Assembly (NCBI RefSeq): GCF_020520425.1
Contig: NC_079491.1
Location: 32,789,449-32,853,448 of the forward strand
Length of the DNA stretch: 64,000 bases
From: Spinacia oleracea
Taxonomy: Eukaryota > Streptophyta > Magnoliopsida > Caryophyllales > Amaranthaceae
Direction: 5' to 3'
Position numbers and translations under genes: made by a program. Under the pieces are notes generated by a model. It saw only the letters and a program-made list of their open reading frames with translations, searched no databases and was not told the origin of the DNA. Every line of letters starts with the position of its first letter. The first letter of the stretch is position 1. Shown piece by piece: positions 43,785 through 55,372 of the stretch.

Positions 43785-44990
43785 GAGTAACATTAGTAAA
43801 TTACTTTGATGCTGGAACATAACATGTGAGTTGACCGTTGCGAAGATAATAGCAAAGAGATTATTTAAGCCTAATAAAAAGCCAATTATTATTGATAGGA
43901 TTAATAATTTTTTGGTGAATTTTTTGAAGGGTTTTCTTGGAGTAAATTGAAGAAGTAAGGAATAAAAATTGGTAAAATAAGGATGGAAAATCCGGCACAT
44001 TGGACCCATGTAGAGACCCAACGGCTAGAGCCTTTGTGAATGAAGTAAAACTTAGCCAAAAGTGAGGAGGCTAAAGAGCCTACAAAGAGGGACATATAGT
44101 TTATGGCTAATAACCAGGGTCGTCTCAAACATTTAGGAGGCCCTGTTCTAATCTTAAAAATTGGGCCCCTAATACTAATGTTGAAATTGAATTTACTCCT
44201 AATTTCACCGCATTTATTTTTTAAATAATATAAACATTATAATCTCATACTAAGAAAAATTAAAGAAATAAATCATAATCTCAACCATTACTAATATGCA
44301 AATAATACGAAGTAAATCAACAGAACCTAAAAAATGTAAAAGTAGATGATTAAATTACATTGATTTACAAAAGTTAATTAAATTAGATAACTAGAAGAGA
44401 AAAAAGGAAAAGCGAAAATGCAATTTCTCCACTTGCCTACTGGTTGTTCATCTGCAGTTTTAAGAGTCCTTCGGTACATAACATTAAAAAAAAGGAAATC
44501 GATACAAAGTATTGAAATAGAGAATGAATATCATTATGTACTGCGTATCTGATTTTCCTTTTCTCTCAAAACAAAAAAATGAAAACAAGAAACTTGGGTG
44601 AGAAATTGAGGTGAGAGTGTTAATGGAAACTTTGGTTTAAACAAGAAATTAATGAAAGATTAAAGTAAATAAAATGTGGAAGCTTTGGAAATTATAATTA
44701 ATTGAGTTATGGGAGTTGACAGTGCCGAGAAATATCGAAATTAGGGGATAGCTTTGAGTGATTAAAGGCAGCATTAATGGGAGAGACAGGGAATACATTG
44801 AAGGAAGCCGTTTCTTTTTTCTAAGTAAAATAACCGGGCTTCAAGTTTTGGGCCCTCAAATTGCCGGGGGCCCTGTGCTAAGGACCAGGTTGCACAGGGC
44901 CTTAGCCGGGCCTGCTAATAACACCGTGTAACGTTTGGTTTTGGTTGTTTTACGCGATGGTAAGGTATCGTACAATGGGTTTGTAACATC
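43785..44990 (-). pseudogene. Purine permease (PUP family) relic
   Basis: Without the 800-bp hAT at 44115-44914, the minus strand reads as the N-terminal part of a plant purine permease: KRYTVLLAINYMSLFVGSL, then LLAKFYFIHKGSSRWVSTWV, QCAGFSILILPIFIPYF and, after a frameshift near 43.95 kb, KKLLILSIIIGFLLGLNNLF. A second frameshift precedes a YVPASK stretch near 43.80 kb. PUP proteins are multi-pass transporters of adenine, cytokinins and related compounds. The rest is missing: the MULE at 42771-43770 abuts it and nothing similar was seen beyond. This is a dead gene fragment. Confidence 0.8.
44115..44914. mobile_element. hAT element, 800 bp, inside the purine permease relic
   Basis: Perfect 8-bp repeats ctaataac lie at 44107-44114 and 44915-44922. 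The ends are loosely inverted: CAGGGTCGTCTCAAACA and, from the right, CAGGCCCGGCTAAGGCC. Subterminal ggccctgt words appear at both ends. No transposase is visible. Confidence 0.8.
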
Positions 44991-45043
44991 ACACCCTTAA
45001 GAGTTGCTTACTAATAACACTCTACTTTCAATTAAATAAACTT

Positions 45044-45990
45044 CGAAAATGATAAAGGTCGCAACATGCGATTTTTAATCCGTGTCACAATGATGACATG
45101 ACATGATTAATAAGGGAACACCTACTCTCTCTTTTCTCTCTCTTTTTAGGGTTTATAAAAATTAGGGTTTTCTAGGGCGGAAATAGCCAATTTTCTTCGG
45201 AAATTTGGTTATTTCCGCCCCTTCTCTTTCAATTCTGTTGTGTTTTTGCGTTAGATCTCAATAAAACTACATAGTTTCAGTGTAGTAAGTACCCCTATGG
45301 TGGGTTTGTTTGTTTCAGTTTAGTAAGTACCCCTATGGTGGGTTTGTTTCTAGTTAAGTTTTGTGTGTTTAGTTTAGTTCAGGTTGTTTCTTTGGTAAAG
45401 ATTTATGCGGGATCGAAGAGGATGTCAATCTTTCGACTACAATCAGACGAATCAGACAGAAATCATATTTGTCACGGCTACAACTGATCTATAGACCCCC
45501 TCGTCAATGAAGGCTGTAAATCTCAGCGATATAAAAGAGGGTATACAGAATGTTTGATATACTACGATCGTAGCTATGGTGAAAGGAAGTTTTTATTTGA
45601 TTCGATTGTTATGTATTTGTTAGATTTAAATCTTTATGTAGATGTCGTATGACTTTTTATCAATGAATTAATTTGTTTATCAAAAAAAAAAAAAAAAAAA
45701 CATGACATGCTTATGTGTTATGATTTAAATTGGAAATCAAAATATTTAACTTATATAACCTATTTACATGTTACAAAAAAAGGTAGGAAAATCTTAATAT
45801 TTTTATTTTTTTCTTGTTCATATCGACTACCTTATTTACATATTTTTTCCATAGTAAAAATATTGCATTGATAGTAAAAATATTCCGATGATGCATCGAC
45901 TACGTGGCGCCTATATGTACAAATTAATTTAGAACATGTAAGATTACGATAACTAAATATTATCACAACTTGCGACCTTTATCATCACCC
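45044..45990. mobile_element. MULE-like element split by a retroposon
   Basis: 9-bp repeats aataaactt lie at 45035-45043 and 45991-45999. The ends share an inverted atgataaaggtcgcaa (16 bp), about 5 bp in from each edge. Without the nested retroposon the element would be about 340 bp. Confidence 0.7.
45106..45700 (+). mobile_element. Retroposon copy 2, 595 bp, poly(A), 10-bp TSD
   Basis: The repeats acatgacatg flank it at 45096-45105 and 45700-45709, and a run of 19 A ends it. It shares the TTATGCGGGATCG block and the CGTATGACTTTTTAT end with the copy at 5431. Its 5' part differs: it contains a duplicated block around agtacccctatggtgggttt (near 45.29 and 45.33 kb) and a CT-rich start resembling an mRNA leader. 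Confidence 0.8.
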
Positions 45991-45999
45991 AATAAACTT

Positions 46000-46651
46000 A
46001 ACTCAAAACTAAACTTAACTCAAAACTAACACTCACACTTTGATTATTATAAACCTGATCAACGATTAAGAATTCATAAACTATAAACTAGAAAACTATT
46101 TAGAAGAAATGATTAATGCATTCTCATTTAAAAATTCTAAAAATCTTGATATACATCACGTAGAATTCATGAACAGAACGTAACTTCAATACAAAATCTG
46201 CCTTGTCATTTGTTAGCCATATATTTTAACCATTATACCACAATTTCTATATTTTTTTTGTTTCTTATACGTTCAAAATTATATTAAGTTCCATCAAAAA
46301 AAATTATATTAAGTCAATATAATTATAAAAAAAAAATTGATCTGAATCATTTTTTAATAGTCTGACATCACTAATTAATCATTACTTTTACGAGTTGCTA
46401 ATACTTATATGATAAAATTTATTAAAACATACTCAAAACAAGATATCTTGTAATATAACAAATTAAATTAGACTTAAAACGAATTATATAATAATCTAAT
46501 TGATCTTAGATCCATTTTTCTACTATCCTATTTTATGTGGCATTGCCCGGGAGACTAACCGGTTATCCAACAAAACAACACACGTTGAACTAATGCTCGT
46601 TGTTGCTTTATTTTGCACAAATCAAAATATGAATTCCCATGGCTTACCACC
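46000..46651. other. AT-rich intergenic region
   Basis: No gene, repeat family or ordered structure was recognised. It may hold the 3' UTR of the F-box gene. Confidence 0.5.
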
Positions 46652-46855
46652 TTACAAGTTCCCACGTCGTTCCACCCATATAGGTGGAGTAGTGAAACAA
46701 AATTGTGACGGACCTTCATAAAATCGCTCAATGAGTTTTCCTTCATCTAAGCTGTAAATTCCCATATCGATTCCTCCTCCCATGAGAACAGCATCGTCTT
46801 GAAAATACTCAGTAAAATCATCGGTAAAATAAATACAATTAGATTTACAACCACA
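46652..46855 (-). pseudogene. C-terminal end of the F-box/DUF295 gene, after the stop
   Basis: These 67 codons plus a natural TAA (46652-46654) are in the same frame as the F-box gene. They encode the conserved DUF295 end. Preservation of the frame suggests that the stop at 46856 is recent. Confidence 0.8.
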
Positions 46856-47830
46856 TTAACCCGACGATGTATCTACCGAAAAGGTAGAGTTTAGACCTAT
46901 AAAAATAGCTCGATTGCCGACACCCTTAATTGGTTTGACTTTCCCATTATCAACATTCAGCTCAAATATCTCAAAACGTGTAGTCCAATACACAACATTA
47001 CTGTTCTCCGATCTCTCATGATATTCAAGTAACACATGATGCCTATATACCACCAATAATTTGGTTTCCACTTCGACTAGGTAAAACTTGCCATTAGTTG
47101 GTTTGATTATAACACCTTGATCTTTTAAGTCTACAACGATTCGTGGTTGGCGCTTGGCGATCTCACTTCCGAAAGCCATAACCTTTCCTAAATAATCAAT
47201 GGAATAAAATTCTCTATTAAAAAAACAGGTATCGAACACCCAACTAATTTTAAAATCTACAACAGGTCTAGTCCACTTATCTTCACCAGGTCTCCAAAAG
47301 GCCAATTGTTGGGTCATGTCGAATATCATTGTCACTGTAAAATCGCCGTCACAAGAGGACGGTATTCCCGATATAATAAATTTGTAAAAGTAACCTAAGT
47401 AACTGTAATCATACCAATTGTCGTCGTATAGCATATTAAGTGGAACACTTGGTAGCTTGATTACTTTGCCGGAGGTGGGATCGAAAAGGGTGATATTACG
47501 GTTTTTCATACTAACAGAAATAATCCAACCTTTCGAAGAGAAATACCTACGGTGATCATCGTCATCGTCATCGTCAATTTGGGGCAAATTGATTTTTTGA
47601 AACATGTGTTTGGAGAGGCTATAAAATCTGCGGTGTGGACTGTTAGGAGGGTCAACTATCATTAACCAAGGAATTTGGGTGTTTTTTGAAGGGAAGAAGT
47701 TGACATCCTTTGTTGCACTTCTCCACTCGGAACAAACCTTTCCAATTTCTTCAAAATCTTCCACATTTTCAACGTGCTCAGTTGCAACTTTTCTCACGAG
47801 TTCTTGAGGGAGTTCACTCCAATTTGCCAT
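46856..47830 (-). CDS. F-box/DUF295 protein, prematurely terminated
   Basis: The 324-residue frame starts MANWSELPQELVRKVATEHV. Residues about 4-45 form an F-box (WSELPQELV, CSEWRSA), which binds SKP1 in an SCF ubiquitin ligase. Residues about 60-320 match the DUF295 beta-rich domain of SKIP23-like proteins (PWLMIVDPP, GWIISVSMKNRNITLFDP, GDFTVTMIFDMTQQLAFWRP, WVFDTCFFNREFYSIDY). An Asp run (about residues 86-92) is encoded by a GAT/GAC repeat. The stop (TAA, 46856-46858) is premature: the same frame continues open to 46652 with typical DUF295 end motifs (CIYFTDDF, GIYSLDEGKL, WVE). It may make a protein lacking about 67 C-terminal residues or be a recent pseudogene. Confidence 0.85.
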   Translation of the reverse strand: MANWSELPQELVRKVATEHVENVEDFEEIGKVCSEWRSATKDVNFFPSKNTQIPWLMIVDPPNSPHRRFYSLSKHMFQKINLPQIDDDDDDDHRRYFSSKGWIISVSMKNRNITLFDPTSGKVIKLPSVPLNMLYDDNWYDYSYLGYFYKFIISGIPSSCDGDFTVTMIFDMTQQLAFWRPGEDKWTRPVVDFKISWVFDTCFFNREFYSIDYLGKVMAFGSEIAKRQPRIVVDLKDQGVIIKPTNGKFYLVEVETKLLVVYRHHVLLEYHERSENSNVVYWTTRFEIFELNVDNGKVKPIKGVGNRAIFIGLNSTFSVDTSSG

Positions 47831-48940
47831 TGCAAAATTTAACCTAGCCTTCGAGAATAAACAATAATATTAATAACAATATTATAACAAGATAAATTAC
47901 GTTTATTTATAATGTTTTCACTTTAATCAAAATTCTGATATTGAAAAATGAGAAAAATTTAATGTCCCATTAGAAAAGTGTGTGAGATTAAATGATCCAA
48001 TGAATTTAATTGGTTAAAATAATAATTGAACACAAATTTTAATAGAATACCAAGTCATTTATGTGATAATATAAAAGGAAATGTAAAAATATTTTGAAAT
48101 AACAAAAAAGAAAACATAAAGAACAAAAAGAGATTAACATTTGACAATGTATATTTGATACTCCGTATTTTAAAAGCATTTATTGACATAATCAAATATA
48201 TTCCACATGATTATTCTTTTTCCTATATATTGAGAATAAATTAAAAGATTCTCTGAAATTTTAAATAAATGCAAGATTAATAGGAAAAAAAAAGGTATGA
48301 AGTAAACACTAAGGAACGAAAGAGAGTACTCCGTAATAAATTTAACAACTCAGAGGCGTTCTATTCCATGAGTCCCTTAAACAAATGAATACTTTGTACG
48401 ATTTTTAATACTCGCAACGTTTGGACTTTTAACACTATTTACATATTATACTGTCAAGATAAAATATGTGTTGTGGACCACTTGGAATTTACAGACCTTG
48501 TAAAAAGCAGTACAAGCAAACAGATCCAATTCCAAGTTTATCTTGTCTGGTTGATAAACATGAAAACACAATTCGATTTCAATTTCAATTTCATAATAAA
48601 ATCACATACTAATACGTAATCTAAATGAGTGATGATTGTGTGCATATAATTTCGAAAAGTATACCCGATATAAATCTATATTTCTTCCGTTTAATTTTCA
48701 CCAAAATCTTGTCGAATATAATATGTTTTGATTGTTTATCAGGGAGATTCCGACATATAAACAAGATTAAACTAAAAGGATCGAAATTGAATAAGATCTG
48801 ATGAGGTGCACAGAAGAGAAGGAGATGTATAGTTCTCTCAATAAATTCCTTAGTTTATATACGAAGTGAGTATTATGTAGGTGGGAGGGAACATATAGAA
48901 CTAGAAGAGTTTTCAATTTCTGTTGGAATTAGGAATACAA
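47831..48940. other. F-box upstream region
   Basis: AT-rich, with no gene. A truncated Stowaway end (tttttaatactcgcaacgtt) lies at about 48394-48475. The part next to 47830 should contain the F-box promoter, but I see no certain TATA box. Confidence 0.5.
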
Positions 48941-51554
48941 TGTAACGCCCCGACCTCTAATTCAATTATTAAAGCATAATTAGCAGCGGAATTACCCTAA
49001 TTGGTCGGGACATTACCTGTCGTAACTTCCTTTTCGGAAATTACAAGGCAAACATCAATCATAAGCCTTTAAATACTCCAAAATATATATATAATAATCC
49101 TTTATATTATCAAAATAAAAGTGCATAACTTACTAAAAGTCTTTAATTAAAACTTTAAGCATAAACTAGGTGAATATTATTAACGTGAAATTCCTCGCCA
49201 CTACTCGTGTCCATCGTTCCCATCAGTACCTAAAACAGAAAACGAAAACGGTGAGTCGAAGACTCAGTAACGAACTATTCTAGCAGCGTAAATTCATTTC
49301 AATCATTTTATTTAATAACACAGGGAGAATAGAATGGGTAAAACATTCAAATAAAACATCATATTTAATTCATTCATAAACTTTGCAACTTAACATGCTA
49401 GTTGTCGGCAAGTACGAACCGTGAAGGAATTCTCCACTGGGCCTGGGCCCATAAGAGCCTGGGCTCATCATCGTAACATGGGCCTGGGCCCTGAGCCTGG
49501 GCTCAAAAACCATGGGAGCCTGGGCTCGTGATCCATGGGTGGACATGTGTCCGTGGTGCATGCATGACCGATAGATAGGAAGATGGTAGTTTATATACCG
49601 CCAGGCAAACCAGGTCTTTCACTTTCATTAATTTATCATGTTGTATGTAATTTTACCAAGCCTTGGCTTGTATTTCAGTTGAAATAACATAACTCCTTTT
49701 ATATCATAAATCATCATTTTGATCCTGGGATCAATAAAAATATCATTTTTTTCATAGCATTGCATAAACATCATTTTATGAGAAAACTCAATCAAATCAT
49801 ATCATAGGAAACAATTCAATCAAATCATATTTCATCCCACAATCCATAAAACACATCAAAACATTTAATTCATAAATTCAATCATAACGTCATAATTTCA
49901 TAATACATTTATAAGGGGATTACGGGTACTAGCAATAGCCGTTACCTCAATTCTCAATTCGCTAGGGATTTTCTTTGGTTCGTTCTTCCTGAGCTCCAAG
50001 TCCAATTTCTTTCAAAATATTAAATCATAGAATTAGTTATTGAACGATAAATAATCTAAAATCGATATTTTATAATTAATAAATTTTATAAGTAGTTAAT
50101 TTTATAAATAACGAATTTTAATAAAAATATAATTTCGAAATTTAATGAAGATAATATTAATCAAATTTTCAATCAAAAAATATATATATGTATATATATT
50201 TATTTCATAAGTTGTTTGTCCTGAATATTATTTAAATTCCATTTTTATTAAATAAATCTAGTAATTTACTTTATTAAAATCGATAATTAAACCTGAAAAA
50301 TAATAACGATTTATTAATAAATAATTATATTATAAAAATGCATTAAAATATAAATATTGCTAACATTGAAAATCTGAAAATTATAATTCAGATTTAACTT
50401 ACCCAAAGGCCCAATTTAAAATGGCCCAATCCTTAAATTGGGTTTTAAGAAATATAAAACCAAAGTTTTAAAAATTAAAACTTTGTTTTGGGGTTTTCTG
50501 GGAAGAGAGAACACGGGCAGGGGGAGGGAAGAGGAGACGGACGAGGAGGGAGGGGGAAGGTGGCGACGGATGGGCTCGGGTCCTGGGTGGCGCAGAAGCA
50601 CCGGAACCTCGCCGGGAGGCGCCGGTGATGGTGGTTGTGCAGCGACGGCACAAGGAGGAAAGGGGAGGGGTGCGCGAAGCCGCGAACAGGGGAGGAAGGA
50701 CAGGGGAGTTGAAGAGAAAGGGGCAATTTTTGGGCGGAGGCAGGGTGGTTCAAGGCAGAGGTGGAGGCGGGATTTACCACTGAGGTGGTGAGGTGGTTAC
50801 GGTGTGGTGGCGGCGTGGTGCTGGTGGCGCAGCGAGCAAGGAAGGAGAGAAGACAAGGGAAGGGAAAGAGGGAGCAGGGGAGAGGCAGGGGTTGCGTGGG
50901 AGGAGGAGAGCAAGGGACGGTGGTGCGTGTGTGGCGGTGGGCGGTGGTCAGGGTGATGCGGGAGGTGGTTGCAACTAAGTTAAGTGATGGTGGTAGTGGT
51001 GGTTGAGGTGGTTGTTGGTGGTGGTGGTGGTTCGAACGATGGAGAAACAAGGAGGAATAATTTTCAGTTTTGTGAATTGATTTTGGTTGAGGAAACAAAA
51101 TGGGAATTGGTGGTCTGATTTAAAATCAAGAAGAGTGAAGAAGAAGATGCATAGCTTGGGGTCCAAGGAGTGTATTTGGACTGAATTGAGGGAAGGAAGG
51201 AAATTTTTGTCTTCCTGGTTTGTGCGTGGGGAGCAAGGAAATAAAGCAGAAATTTTCTCTTTTTTTTTTTATATATATAATAATTTCACAATATTTGGCA
51301 AAATTCAGAAATTGTAATTAATTTTCAGAAATTGCTAAAAATAAAAATGTTTAATTAAAATAATTCCTTAAAAATAAATAAATTATCGTTAACGAAAAAT
51401 AAATAATTTCAGTTTATAAATTCGTCGTTTAAAATAAATCGTAAAAACGATTAAAATAACGAAATTCGATTATTCGTAATTTAATTAAAACGAAATCAAG
51501 TTAATAAATATTTTTAATTTTAATAAATCGAGTTTAAAATTTCGGGGTATTACA
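48941..51554 (-). repeat. 3' LTR of the chromovirus (2614 bp)
   Basis: It is bounded by TGTAACGCCCCG and CGGGGTATTACA as read on the plus strand. AT-rich flanks surround a G-rich block (about 50490-51030, plus strand). A TATA-like atatatataa at 51271-51280 lies about 275 bp inside the sense start and may be the LTR promoter. Confidence 0.95.
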
Positions 51555-51572
51555 TCCTTACCCCCTTAGAAA
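51555..51572 (-). promoter_or_regulatory. Polypurine tract
   Basis: Sense-strand aagggggtaagga lies directly upstream of the 3' LTR and would prime plus-strand DNA synthesis. Confidence 0.75.
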
Positions 51573-51758
51573 AAGTTTCGTCCTCGAAACTGGAGCTCAG
51601 TAGAACTAGCCATTCGTAGAAATCATACAATTCATACTTATTCGTTCTATTAACTATACAAACATGGCAGAATAACATTATAACATAATCATTCAAATAT
51701 CATATTAAAATTCATACATCTTATCGTTTCTAAACGAATAACTGGGGATATTTCGCTC

Positions 51759-52259
51759 TCATTTGCGCTTCGACTCCCATGTAGCTTCAGTTGTCAAGTG
51801 ATTGGCCCACAAGACTTTAACCATTGGAATTACTTTGCTTCTAAGTCGTTTCTCTCTTCGTTTTAGAATTTCAATTGGTTTCTCCTCGTAAGTCAAATCG
51901 TTTCGCAATAACAAGGGTTCGTGTGTAATCACATGGCTAGGATCAGGAACATATTTTCTTAACATCGACACGTGGAACACATTATGCACCTTTTCTAAGT
52001 CGGTTGGTAAAGCTAGTCGATATACTACTGCACCTACTCTTTCTAGTATCTCATATGGCCCGGTGTATCTTGGGCTCAACTTTCCCGTTTGACCAAATCT
52101 CATTATTCCTTTCGTTGACGAAATTTTCAAGAACACGTGATCTCCAACCTCAAACTCTAGTGGTCTTCTGCGTTGGTCGGCATAACTCTTTTGCCTACTT
52201 TGTGCTGCCATCATTCTTGATTGGATTAAACGAATCTTGTCAGTAGTTTCTTGAATCAA
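51759..52259 (-). pseudogene. Integrase C-terminal region and chromodomain
   Basis: It holds the usual sequence after the core (QKSYADQRRRPLEFEVGDHV, GPYEILERVGAVVYRL, NVFHVSMLRKYV) and a chromodomain-like end (EKPIEILKRREKRLR, VKVLWANHLTTEATWE). Chromodomains direct integration to particular chromatin. The stop at 51759-51761 comes from a small frameshift near 51775; the expected tail remains readable in another frame. Confidence 0.88.
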
Positions 52260-52267
52260 TTCTGGTC

Positions 52268-54336
52268 CTATAACACGTGCTCATCAATATCACTCCAACA
52301 TAATGGTGTTCGACATTTCCTTCCATAAAGTGCTTCGTACGGTGCCATACCAATAGTGGCCTGATAACTGTTGTTGTACGAAAATTCAACCATAGGCAGA
52401 AAATTTTCCCACGTCCCTTGAAAATCCAAAACACATGCTCTCAACATATCCTCAACAATTTGGTTAGTGCGTTCTGTTTGTCCATCAGTCGTTGGATGAA
52501 ATGCAGTACTGAAGTTAAGTTTCGTCCCAAGAGCTTTCTGCAATTCTTTCCAATAGGTTGATTGATATCTCGTATCACGATCAGAAACAATCGAACTAGG
52601 CACTCCATGCAATCGCACAATAGTGTTCACATATAGTTCAGCAAGTTGATCTAAACTCGAATTGCTCTTCATTGCTAAGAAATGCGCTGACTTGGTTAAT
52701 CGATCAACAATGAACCAAATAGCATTCATTCCCTTGGTTGATCTTGGTAAACCTATGATAAAATCCATTGAAACTGAATCCCATTTCCATTCTGGCACAT
52801 CCAGAGGTTGTAACAAACCAGCTGGTCTTTGATGCTCGATCTTGATTCTCTGACATGTTAAACATTTAGCCACATATTCAGCCACTTCTTGTTTCATGTT
52901 GCTCCACCAATACACTTGCCTCAAATCCTTATACATCTTATTTCCTCCAGGGTGAATCGAGTATGGTGAACTATGAGCTTCTTCTAAAATTCTCTTTCTC
53001 AACTTCTCATCATTAGGCACACATAATCTTCCCTGAAACCTTAACGTGCCATCCTCTTGAATGACAAAACCAGGTGACTTCCCATTTTCCACTTCACTCC
53101 TTATTCTTTTCAATTGTGAGTCCTTACATTGCGCTTCCTTAATCTCATCAATCAAAGTTGGCTTCATTACCAACACATTCAAGCAAGCATCTCCTTTGAT
53201 AAACTCAATTTCCATCTTTTGTAGATCGTCTCGGTTGACTCGGGAAAAAGTTAGGATAGAATTTAAGTGAGACTTCCGACTTAATGCATCTGCAACAACG
53301 TTAGCCTTTCCGGGATGGTATTGAATATCAAGGTCATAATCTTTAAGAAGTTCTAACCACCTACGTTGCCTCATGTTGAGTTCTTTTTGGGTGAAAATAT
53401 ACTTAAGACTCTTATGGTCGGTGAAAATTTGACACGAAACTCCATACAAATAATGTCTCCAAATTTTGAGGGCAAAAACAACAGCTGCAAGTTCGAGGTC
53501 ATGGGTAGGGTAATTTTGTTCATGAATTTTGAGTTGGCGTGAAGCATAAGCTATAACTTTTCCGTTTTGCATCAAGACACATCCTAACCCATTCTTGGAA
53601 GCATCACTATAGATTACAAATTCGTCAGTCCCAGATGGAAGGGTAAGAATAGGGGCAGTGGTGAGACGTTTCTTAAGTTCTTGAAATGCACATTCACAAT
53701 CATCATTCCACACAAATTTGGTATTCTTTCTAACTAATCGGGTTATGGGTAAGGCAACCTTAGAAAAATCTTGAACGAATCTTCGATAGTATCCAGCTAA
53801 ACCCATAAAACTCCGTACTTCGGGTACATTAGTTGGTCTAGACCATTCCACAATTGCTTTTATTTTCTCAAGATCAACAGATACACCTTTCTCAGAGATA
53901 ATATGACCTAAAAATGATATTTCCTTAAGCCAGAATTCACATTTCGACAACTTAGCATATAACTGGTTTTCAATCAACATATCTAACACTTTTCTCAGAT
54001 GCTCCTCGTGTTCCTCATTACTCTTAGAATATACCAAAATATCATCAATGAAAACAACTACAAACTTATCAAGGTATGGTTTAAAAATACGGTTCATCAA
54101 ATCCATAAATACAGCTGGCGCATTAGTTAACCCAAAAGGCATCACAACAAACTCATAGTGACCATATCTAGTTCTAAAGGCTGTCTTTGGAATATCCTCA
54201 GGTTTAATTCGAAGTTGATGGTATCCAGACCTCAAATCAATCTTAGAAAACACTTTTGCACCTCGAAGTTGGTCAAACAAATCATCAATACGAGGTAAAG
54301 GATACTTATTCTTAATGGTAATCTTGTTAACTCTCG
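52268..54336 (-). pseudogene. Chromovirus RT, RNase H and integrase
   Basis: This long open piece (frame 54400-52268) contains RT motifs [33 protein letters not shown] and catalytic [14 protein letters not shown]. RNase H follows ([45 protein letters not shown]). The integrase zinc finger ([19 protein letters not shown]) and DDE core ([33 protein letters not shown]) close it. All catalytic residues are present. The piece ends at a frameshift near 52265, before the integrase C-terminal region. Confidence 0.93.
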
Positions 54337-55140
54337 ATAATCTATGCATAGCCTCATAGTTCCGTCCTTTTTCTTCACAAGCAAGACAGGGGCTCCCCAA
54401 GGTGAAACACTAGGTCGAATATATCCTTTTTCAAGTAACTCATCTAATTGTTTCTTTAATTCTTGTAACTCAGCTGGTGCCATTCTATATGATGCCTTAG
54501 AAATAGGGGTGGATCCCGGAATTAATTCAATGCTGAAATCTAATTCTCTTGGTGGGGGCATACTAGGTATTTCTTCTGGAAAAACATGTGGGTACTCACA
54601 AACAACAGGTATGTCGGTAATGGAAGGTCCAGAGATATTTAGATCAATAACACTACACAGATAACCAGATAAACCACTCTCAATCATTTTACGTGCTCTC
54701 AAAGCATGGACAATTTGAATCGTTGGTTTTCTTACTAACTTATGGACTGAAACTCTATCTCCATCTGGCGTTTTAAGGGTCACATTTTGCCTCGAACAAT
54801 TAAGGTAAGCTTCATACTTAGTCAACCAATTCATTCCCAAGATTACATCAAATTCAGATAGGTCAAAAGCTATTAAGTCTGCTCGAAACTCAACTTTCTC
54901 TATTACAATAGGGCAATCCTTATACATGGTTCTACATTTCACAATTTCTCCACTAGGAAGGGAAACACTCATAGCATGAAAGTCACAACATGGTTTTAAA
55001 TTTAAACATTTTGCAAACAAGGGAGAAATAAAGGAATGTGAAGCTCCAGAATCAAAAAGAACATGGGCTGCTAAAGAATGGATAGAGAAGGTACCGGTGA
55101 TAACATTATCATTCTCATCTGCCTCATCCTGTCTCATCAC
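54330..55140 (-). pseudogene. Chromovirus protease and start of reverse transcriptase
   Basis: Retropepsin motif [14 protein letters not shown] holds the catalytic DSG, and [10 protein letters not shown] follows. The N-terminal RT part has [20 protein letters not shown] and IDYREL. A single-base frameshift at about 54327-54336 separates it from the rest of pol. The protease would cleave the polyprotein in the particle. Confidence 0.88.
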
Positions 55141-55367
55141 AAAAACTCTTCCAGCTGGCGGTGGTCGGGGTGGGTTGCGGCTTGAACCTCCTGCGTTGTT
55201 GTTCCGACCACGGTCGTTGCTAGTTGAAACTGGTCATCTCGTGGTTGGGGTTACCTGCTTCGGACAATCTCTGATGTAATGATCATGGCTCCCACATCGA
55301 AAACAAGTGTTCGATCCTACACGGCATTCACTCTCGATGTGGCCTCTTCTCCTACACTTGACACATT
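55141..55367 (-). pseudogene. Chromovirus gag, zinc knuckles
   Basis: The continuation of gag past the solo LTR holds two CCHC knuckles, CVKCRRRGHIESEC and CFRCGSHDHYIRDC, which bind nucleic acid during packaging. A TGA stop follows at 55234-55236, before a Pro/Arg/Asn-rich linker leads into the protease. Confidence 0.85.
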
Positions 55368-55372
55368 CTTGT

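Noticed and set aside
46500-46721. Plus-strand frame near the F-box gene
   Set aside because: It is the antisense shadow of the continuing DUF295 frame.
50438-51098. Open frames of up to 207 codons in the G-rich part of the left LTR, and matching ones at 60099-60751
   Set aside because: They occur on both strands and in several frames of low-complexity sequence, and they repeat in the two LTRs. Composition explains them better than coding.
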